Of a stretch of DNA of 64,000 bases, positions 59,020-64,000 are shown in pieces. The stretch covers positions 124,001 through 188,000 of the forward strand of contig JAIRVB010000021.1 in assembly GCA_031254105.1 (NCBI GenBank), in the 5' to 3' direction. The stretch's first letter is position 1, and every line of letters starts with the position of its first letter. The position numbers and the translations under genes are program-made. This stretch comes from Chitinispirillales bacterium. GTDB taxonomy: Bacteria > Fibrobacterota > Chitinivibrionia > Chitinivibrionales > Chitinispirillaceae. The notes under the pieces were generated by a model. It was not told where the DNA came from and ran no database searches. It worked only from the letters and a program-made list of their open reading frames with translations.

Positions 59020-59233
59020 CTGAGCTTAAAAAATGTAAAATCCTGGTGAAGTCACAAATTGTGACTTCAAGTGGACACGGTGGTATAAGAAAAATGCCAT
59101 GCGCATTTACAGAGCAGGTGTCTCTATGCTTTCCGCTGTTTTGCGGAGTGACGCTGCCGTAAAAAGTAACCTTACGGCTATGCGCGTTCGACCACGCAAA
59201 ACCAGTCTTGACAAACTGTTATCTTTAAATTAG
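59020..59233 (+). pseudogene. ORF6N-domain gene remnant (right side of island)
   Basis: The frame reads ELKKCKILVKSQIVTSSGHG, then GGIRKMPCAFTEQ. This is the 'L-K-S-Q-I-V-T-S-x-x-G-G-x-R-K-x-P-x-A-F-T-E-Q-G-V' core of ORF6N proteins. After TEQ one base is missing; in the next frame it continues VSMLSAVLRSDAAVKSNLTA, matching the rest of the domain, and ends at 59233. The N-terminal part is absent. It includes the 19-bp direct repeat at 59047-59065. Confidence 0.75.
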
Positions 59234-59243
59234 AATATACAAA

Positions 59244-59804
59244 ATGCAAGCGACTCGAAGATCAAATTTACCAAAGAGGAAACAATTCAATCCAACGACA
59301 TGCGGGAATATTGTATTTCTTGGGTCGATGGCAATAGGCGGTATTTTAGGATTTTTCATTGGGGGAAAATATGCGGAAAACCTTTTAGAAAGGCAGATAA
59401 AATATGCGTTAGTACAATATATAGAAACAAGCGAAGCAAAAGAAAAATTTTACAAAGAAGAGAGTGTTAATTATAATGACGACGCTATCGCCAACCCAGG
59501 TTCGGTACAGCTTTACGAACAAAAGGTTTTGTTGTTCGAATTAATTAAAAGCTTACGAAAAAGCTCACACGCGGATAAAAAACTAAAAGAGTTCAACGGA
59601 AAAATTCCGTGTGCCAAGACGCAGCAAATCCGCGAAGATTGCGAAAAAGAGGTAAACGCGAAGAGATTTTTTATTGTCGTTTTGTTTGGAATGGGAGGCG
59701 TTTTTTTGGGTCTTATTGTCGGACGCAGAATATCGGAAACCGTTGCGGGTACAATTTACAACCACAACCTTAACTCGGAGCAGAGAGACGGATTTTTCAG
59801 ATGA
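59244..59804 (+). CDS. Two-helix membrane protein of unknown function
   Basis: A 186-residue protein with two Gly-rich hydrophobic helices: residues about 22-48 (NIVFLGSMAIGGILGFFIGG) and about 144-165 (FIVVLFGMGGVFLGLIVG). A charged soluble loop of about 90 residues lies between them. Both helices are followed by similar K/R-containing text (GGKYAE, GRRISE), so an internal duplication is possible. No family recognised. Its stop lies 13 bp from the stop of the convergent FliK-like gene. It abuts the right end of the accessory block. Confidence 0.6.
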   Translation: MQATRRSNLPKRKQFNPTTCGNIVFLGSMAIGGILGFFIGGKYAENLLERQIKYALVQYIETSEAKEKFYKEESVNYNDDAIANPGSVQLYEQKVLLFELIKSLRKSSHADKKLKEFNGKIPCAKTQQIREDCEKEVNAKRFFIVVLFGMGGVFLGLIVGRRISETVAGTIYNHNLNSEQRDGFFR

Positions 59805-59816
59805 CGCGCGAAACTG

Positions 59817-62800
59817 CTACGCCTCAAAATCAATCTTCCCATCCTTACTCCGCCCATGCCCTTTACCCTTACCGCTTTCCGCAGTAAGAACCACATCATC
59901 CGCCGTCTGCTGCGCCCGCTTACTCCTGAACTCCAAAACCGCTCCCGGCAGCCCAACTTCCGCAAGCGCTTCACGTATATTCGCGGACTGATTCATAAAC
60001 CATTTTTTGGTATTGGTTCTCTCAAATTGGAATGAAAGCTTCAAATTTGCGGGAGGATGGAAATCAAGATGCGCTCCAACCTCACCAAGAGCAGAGGGCG
60101 CTACGTTTAAATACACAGAAACATGGCCGGTATTACTTCTTTTTTTTGCGCCGCTCCTGTCTTTTAGAAATTTAACATGTACCTCTGTCCACTCCTGACC
60201 GATTTTTACCGGAAGCGCTACAATTTGCTGCTGAATATCGCCGCCGCGCGTCTGAGCGGCCAGGAGCTGCAGAGTCTCAAGACCTCTGGCGGCAGATTGA
60301 ATCGCGGTTTTAATGCTGTCGCCAAAAATAGATTGAGGGTTGTTTTGCTGCGGCTGTTCAGAATTTTGAACGCTTCCGGGTTTGATGTTCGCGCTACTCT
60401 GCTGCGCCTGCTGTTGTATCGTTCTCGCGTTTTCCGCCTGCAAATGGGTAAGTTCCTTAAGAACGTTTTTGAGCTTTGCGGTAAGTTCTTCGCTGCTTTG
60501 GCGCGTCTGCTGTTCGAGTGTCTCCGCGACAGCCCGTAAAATTTTTTCAACGCCAGGCAGCATCCGCAAATTGTCCGTAAGCTGAGAAGCGGCGGTACAG
60601 AGCTCTTTAACAGAAGAAAATACATCCTGCAGCGCTTTTGATACATTCATCATAAGATCTAAGCGCAAACTCTCGATACTCTGAGCTGTGGTAAGAAATG
60701 GGCTCTGCCCGCTTGATGATGTTGATCCAAGCGAGCTGAGACGGCTTTGCAAATCCAATGAGAAAAACGCTTCCTGAAAACCGCTGCGCAGCTTTTCAAT
60801 TTCACCCCACATCCTGTTTGCCAGATTTAAAACCTCTTTAGCGCCCGTTTTGTCATCAAGAGCGCCCGCGTCCCTAATTAACTGTTGAATTAATTCCTGC
60901 GCCGCGGTGATACGTGAAAAAACAGCATTTGCTTCCTCAACGCCGCTTTGCAGTTTTGGCATGGAAATCAAGCGGTTATAAAAATTTTCCGAAACAGGGT
61001 ATGTTTGCGTTTCAGAGCGAAGCATCTCATGGGCGGAAGCGACGGCGGTTTGAACAATACTCATAAGTCTTGCTTTTTGCCCGGAGTCAAGTTCCTCTCT
61101 ATAATGCCCGCTTAAAATGGATGAGGCTGTTTTTTCCAGATTATCCGCTATTTTCATCAGGAAATCCGCTCTTATTAAAACATCCGGCGGAGTGGTTTTA
61201 TTTTGAGTTGCAATGAGCCTATTTTCGGGACTATCTGGTTTATTGAGCGTGTGCGTATCCGCTTTAATTTCAATCGGATTGACCTGTTTATTTTGAATTG
61301 AATTCAGTACGTTTCCGGGATTATTTGATTTATTAAGCAGATCTGTTCTGATTTCACTTTGAATAATTTGTTGTGCAGATTTCAGATCATTGCCGGCAGC
61401 ATTGGCTGCATTTAAAACATTCGCTTTAATCTCATTAAAAACAGCTTTTTGCGGAATATCAGCCCTGACTTTACCACTAAGAGCCTCCGGTGACTGAGCC
61501 TGACCGATGATCTCCCTGAGCAGAGCTGTTTTTGCGTTTATTACCGCAGCCGTCTCTTTTGAGTTTCCATCAAGAAGCGCCTTGATTGCCGCTTCCGCAA
61601 GTTCAGTGAAAGCGGTTCTTATCATGGTTACCGCTGCGGTCTGTTTGGGTGATTCCTGCCTCGGCGGAATATCCGCGTCAAGTGTTTTTGGTGAAAAGAG
61701 TTTAGAATCATGCACGATCTCAAGCTCTTTATAGGCAAGAGTCGGAAACTTGTTCAAAAATTCATTGAGAAGCTGACGCGCTTCGCCGGGGGGCAGCTGC
61801 GGATTTGGTGATGATACCGGAGAATCTAATTTTCCCAAAATATCAAGAAGCTTTAACGGCACGCCTGAGAACGCTGACGTGCATAAGTTTTCAATCAGAG
61901 CGCTCCTGCTCAAATTATCAGCGAAAAGTTTATCTTCGGTGAGGAAAAACGTTTCTGCTGTCAGCGGCTGCCCCTGTCCGCTCATTTCAGGCGGAAAGCC
62001 CGCGCTCATCCTGCCTAAGAGTTCAATCTGCCGTATTAAATCCTGCGTTCCGGCGGCAGGAACGCGTTGCGCAAGTTTCTCCATAAGTTGGGGATTATCA
62101 AGAATAAGACGGATCCACTGGTTGAGCTTTTCTAATTGAATTTGTGAAGCTGCGTCTACAGGTATGTTACGGTTTTGAAGCAGAGAATCAAGCGCCTTCA
62201 AGACGTCAAGATTTATCTCTCCCCGTTCTGTAAAAAGTTGTTCAAGGATAGCCGGCGGCAGGGAGCGCATGAAATTACCTGTAAATCCATTATGTATCTC
62301 TTCGATAACTTTTTGCAAATTTTCACGTGTAACAGCGGTCACAACCTGTTGTTCATTGGATGAACTAAGCCGCACGGCAACATAATCTTTCACTTCACCT
62401 GAAAGTTCCCGCAACACTTTATCCGCGAGTTCCGTATTTTTCGCCGTGTTGACCGCGTAAAGCCCGTCCGCGAAAATTTTCTCCGGTGAAACAACGAAAT
62501 AAGCGCTTTTTTGGCCATTTTGATTAACAGTTTCTTTTGCGCCATCTTTATCTTGAGATGGCTGCCCGCTTGGGCTAAAAAGATCTGATGAGGGAAGCAG
62601 TTTTAGTAATTGGGCATCTCGGGGCGTTATGTTGTCAGGAATAAGAACAATTTTGCCTTCAGAAGGACTGATCAAAACATTTTGCCCTACGCTCAGCCCC
62701 GCGTTTGCTTCTGTCTTAACAGAAAACTCCCGCCCGTTTTCCGTTCTAAGCACAAAAGAGTTCCCCTGATCAAGCTCACGCACAACAACAGCGCGCGTCA

Positions 62801-62858
62801 GACCGCTTGCCTGTCCGGCGTTAGTAAATAATGGGCTTGAATTGATCTCTTTTATCAT
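59817..62858 (-). CDS. FliK-like hook-length control domain protein
   Basis: A 1,013-residue protein. The N-terminal 90 residues form a small beta domain (TRAVVVRELDQGNSFVLRTE). The middle 700 residues are Ser/Asn/Gln-rich helices and low complexity with many internal repeats (e.g. NPGNVLNSIQNKQV and similar). The last 150 residues include WTEVHVKFLKDRSGAKKRSN, then VYLNVAPSALGEVGAHLDFH and a long amphipathic end. This is the C-terminal Flg_hook domain layout of FliK: measured beta strands ending in L-G-x-V-x-x-x-L. Such proteins set flagellar hook length and switch export specificity. No other flagellar gene is in the window, so the role is an inference from domain and length. Confidence 0.65.
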   Translation of the reverse strand: MIKEINSSPLFTNAGQASGLTRAVVVRELDQGNSFVLRTENGREFSVKTEANAGLSVGQNVLISPSEGKIVLIPDNITPRDAQLLKLLPSSDLFSPSGQPSQDKDGAKETVNQNGQKSAYFVVSPEKIFADGLYAVNTAKNTELADKVLRELSGEVKDYVAVRLSSSNEQQVVTAVTRENLQKVIEEIHNGFTGNFMRSLPPAILEQLFTERGEINLDVLKALDSLLQNRNIPVDAASQIQLEKLNQWIRLILDNPQLMEKLAQRVPAAGTQDLIRQIELLGRMSAGFPPEMSGQGQPLTAETFFLTEDKLFADNLSRSALIENLCTSAFSGVPLKLLDILGKLDSPVSSPNPQLPPGEARQLLNEFLNKFPTLAYKELEIVHDSKLFSPKTLDADIPPRQESPKQTAAVTMIRTAFTELAEAAIKALLDGNSKETAAVINAKTALLREIIGQAQSPEALSGKVRADIPQKAVFNEIKANVLNAANAAGNDLKSAQQIIQSEIRTDLLNKSNNPGNVLNSIQNKQVNPIEIKADTHTLNKPDSPENRLIATQNKTTPPDVLIRADFLMKIADNLEKTASSILSGHYREELDSGQKARLMSIVQTAVASAHEMLRSETQTYPVSENFYNRLISMPKLQSGVEEANAVFSRITAAQELIQQLIRDAGALDDKTGAKEVLNLANRMWGEIEKLRSGFQEAFFSLDLQSRLSSLGSTSSSGQSPFLTTAQSIESLRLDLMMNVSKALQDVFSSVKELCTAASQLTDNLRMLPGVEKILRAVAETLEQQTRQSSEELTAKLKNVLKELTHLQAENARTIQQQAQQSSANIKPGSVQNSEQPQQNNPQSIFGDSIKTAIQSAARGLETLQLLAAQTRGGDIQQQIVALPVKIGQEWTEVHVKFLKDRSGAKKRSNTGHVSVYLNVAPSALGEVGAHLDFHPPANLKLSFQFERTNTKKWFMNQSANIREALAEVGLPGAVLEFRSKRAQQTADDVVLTAESGKGKGHGRSKDGKIDFEA

Positions 62859-63056
62859 CGGGTTTATGCTTTTCTACAAAATAATAATACGGAAACAAAA
62901 GGTATATGAGACAGCAATACGAAAGTGTTTTTGATCTATTTCTGAATCCGGATATTTTATTTCCGCGTTTTCCTTTGGATACTTTGGATAACTGAAATAT
63001 AAATATCCACATATATTATTGTATATCGGCATGGATGAAATATAAATTAGTATCTT
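62859..63056. other. Divergent promoter region
   Basis: About 200 AT-rich bases between the FliK-like gene and the divergent glycerophosphotransferase-like gene. No repeat or RNA seen. Confidence 0.4.
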
Positions 63057-64000
63057 ATGGTATTTTCTTACTATATTAACCGCCCCATCTACGCGGCAGC
63101 CTGGTATTTTCTGCGAATTTTCCGCGGAAAGAAGAGATGCGTTCTTTATTGCGAGGATGCTTTCGATATTTTACTTTTTAAAAATGTGGGGCGGCATCTT
63201 GGAAATGTTGAGATAGTTGCCAAAAACAAATCCGTGCGAAGTAATCTGAAAAAATTAGGTTACGAACATGTTTCTACAATGCCCTCTTTTCCCGACGCGG
63301 TAATTATGTTCAGAAACATGGCCTGGAAATTCCCCTGTAAAAAAATCGTTAAAATCGGATTCAAACATGGAGCTTATAATTTTAAGGCACACTCAAAAGC
63401 TCAGTACTATAACATGTTTAATCTGTTCTTTCTTACTTCTAACAATGAAGCCGAAAGGGTAAAAAAGTCGGGAGTCACTGCGGAACTGGCAGCCGCGTAT
63501 CCAAAGATAGATTCTATCTTTGACGGATCAATTACCGCGGATCATCTAAAAGAGCTGTCTGAAAAAATTGGCCTTGATCCTGATAAAAAAACGCTTTTAT
63601 TCTCATCGACATGGGATGGAAGCGGAATGTCCGCAATTGATAAATGGTATGACAAAATCAGCTCTTTAAAAAGCAGGTTTAACCTGCTTGTGACAGTACA
63701 TGACTGGATGAGCGGTAGTTATAAAAACGCTCTGAGGGAAAACAGGGATATCTTTTTCATTGAGGAATTGGACCGCATAAAGTATATCATGCTGGCGGAT
63801 GTTTGTGTAAATGACACAAGTTCGCTTATAGCTGAATGTTGTCTGTTAAACAAGCCGTTGGTTACATTTAAGACAGCTCAAACTTCCCGTACATTGCCTG
63901 ACGTCATAGAGCTGATCGAAAAAATATCGCTCAGAATAGACCGGTTTGACGAACTTGAGGGCGCTGTTGATCTGCTTTTAAAAAACGGTGGATTGTTTGC
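63057..64000 (+). CDS. CDP-glycerol glycerophosphotransferase-like protein, 5' part
   Basis: The first 314 codons of a gene cut by the right edge. After an N-terminal stretch (YYINRPIYAAWYFLRIFR) the protein shows the GT-B-like pattern of the CDP-glycerol/ribitol phosphotransferase family: IGFKHGAYNF near residue 103, LFSSTWDGSG near 183, and ADVCVNDTSSLIAECCLLNK (nucleotide-site motif) near 252, followed by P-L-V-T-F. Members polymerise or transfer glycerol-phosphate-type units in teichoic-acid-like or lipopolysaccharide-linked polymers. In this organism it may make a phosphate-containing surface glycan. C-terminus not seen. Confidence 0.7.
   Translation, partial: MVFSYYINRPIYAAAWYFLRIFRGKKRCVLYCEDAFDILLFKNVGRHLGNVEIVAKNKSVRSNLKKLGYEHVSTMPSFPDAVIMFRNMAWKFPCKKIVKIGFKHGAYNFKAHSKAQYYNMFNLFFLTSNNEAERVKKSGVTAELAAAYPKIDSIFDGSITADHLKELSEKIGLDPDKKTLLFSSTWDGSGMSAIDKWYDKISSLKSRFNLLVTVHDWMSGSYKNALRENRDIFFIEELDRIKYIMLADVCVNDTSSLIAECCLLNKPLVTFKTAQTSRTLPDVIELIEKISLRIDRFDELEGAVDLLLKNGGLF

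Larger units (their letters stand above)
45087..59065. mobile_element. Putative accessory island bracketed by a 19-bp direct repeat in ORF6N remnants
   Basis: An identical 19-bp sequence, TGAAGTCACAAATTGTGAC, occurs at 45087-45105 and 59047-59065 in the same orientation, each time inside a fragment of an ORF6N-type gene. Between them lie an excisionase-type gene at the left end, the RiPP/TerY-P-like cluster, an AbiEi-type gene, an AlbA_2 gene and a frameshifted Rpn gene. The 45.2-55.3 kb part is visibly richer in A+T than flanking housekeeping genes. No integrase is present. The repeat might instead simply be a conserved codon stretch in two separate ORF6N fragments. Confidence 0.5.

Overview
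The window is chromosomal DNA from a Gram-negative, diderm bacterium. The evidence for an outer membrane is an Mla-type lipid transport operon with an auxiliary lipoprotein, several predicted outer-membrane beta-barrel or secreted proteins, and a lipid-A-type acyltransferase. A secreted GH8 glycanase with a C-terminal sorting-type domain, a second very large glycosidase-like protein, FloA, a DUF4416 protein and an unusual diadenylate cyclase would fit the Fibrobacterota/Chitinivibrionia neighbourhood. That placement is an inference from gene content; no rRNA gene is present to test it. No tRNA, rRNA or CRISPR array was found.

Layout. 0-9 kb: start of rpoD, dnaG, a PTS-IIA-like protein, floA, a DUF2914 protein, a phosphodiesterase-like protein plus FHA protein, a membrane protein with a C-terminal helix-turn-helix, and a NAT-like/DUF4416 pair. 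9-14 kb: a DinD-like gene with odd upstream repeats, a thiouridylase-like gene, a MITE-like element, an acyltransferase and rmuC. 14-24 kb: two polysaccharide-degrading genes around a perfect 40-bp palindrome, a TPR/outer-membrane pair, and a PTS-IIA/diadenylate cyclase fusion. 25-28.5 kb: ugd, an MNT/HEPN toxin-antitoxin-like pair, a second MITE-like element and a zinc-finger protein. 29-35 kb: mlaEFD, lipoprotein and barrel. 35-45 kb: a Ser/Thr kinase-TPR protein, a phosphoglucomutase-trehalose phosphatase fusion, gatB, a SPOR protein and miaB. 59-64 kb: a membrane protein, a FliK-like protein and the start of a CDP-glycerol glycerophosphotransferase-like protein.

The most interesting part is an AT-richer accessory block at about 45.1-59.1 kb. 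On the + strand it carries a RiPP precursor with three 22-residue repeats, each holding a Cys-x-Cys pair. A radical SAM/SPASM maturase, a PqqD-like recognition protein and a 42-residue zinc-ribbon protein follow. Next come a TerY-like vWA protein, a PP2C-like phosphatase and a kinase with a C-terminal zinc ribbon; these three resemble the TerY-P triad known from Ter stress systems. Two paralogous coiled-coil proteins and a DUF4407 membrane protein complete the run. I read this as a RiPP module coupled to a phospho-signalling and membrane module, a combination I do not recognise. The block continues with an AbiEi-type antitoxin without its toxin, an AlbA_2/Schlafen-type protein and a frameshifted Rpn-type nuclease. 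It is bracketed by two remnants of ORF6N-domain genes that share an identical 19-bp direct repeat, so insertion into, or recombination between, ORF6N sequences is plausible.

Between genes the genome carries several small repeat families. The most striking are tandem 7-bp repeats (TGTAATT/TGTACAT and GAATTCT types) that often sit directly against start codons. There are also GGGCGAAC...GTTCGCCC-type hairpins and TCCCGC...GCGGGA hairpins.
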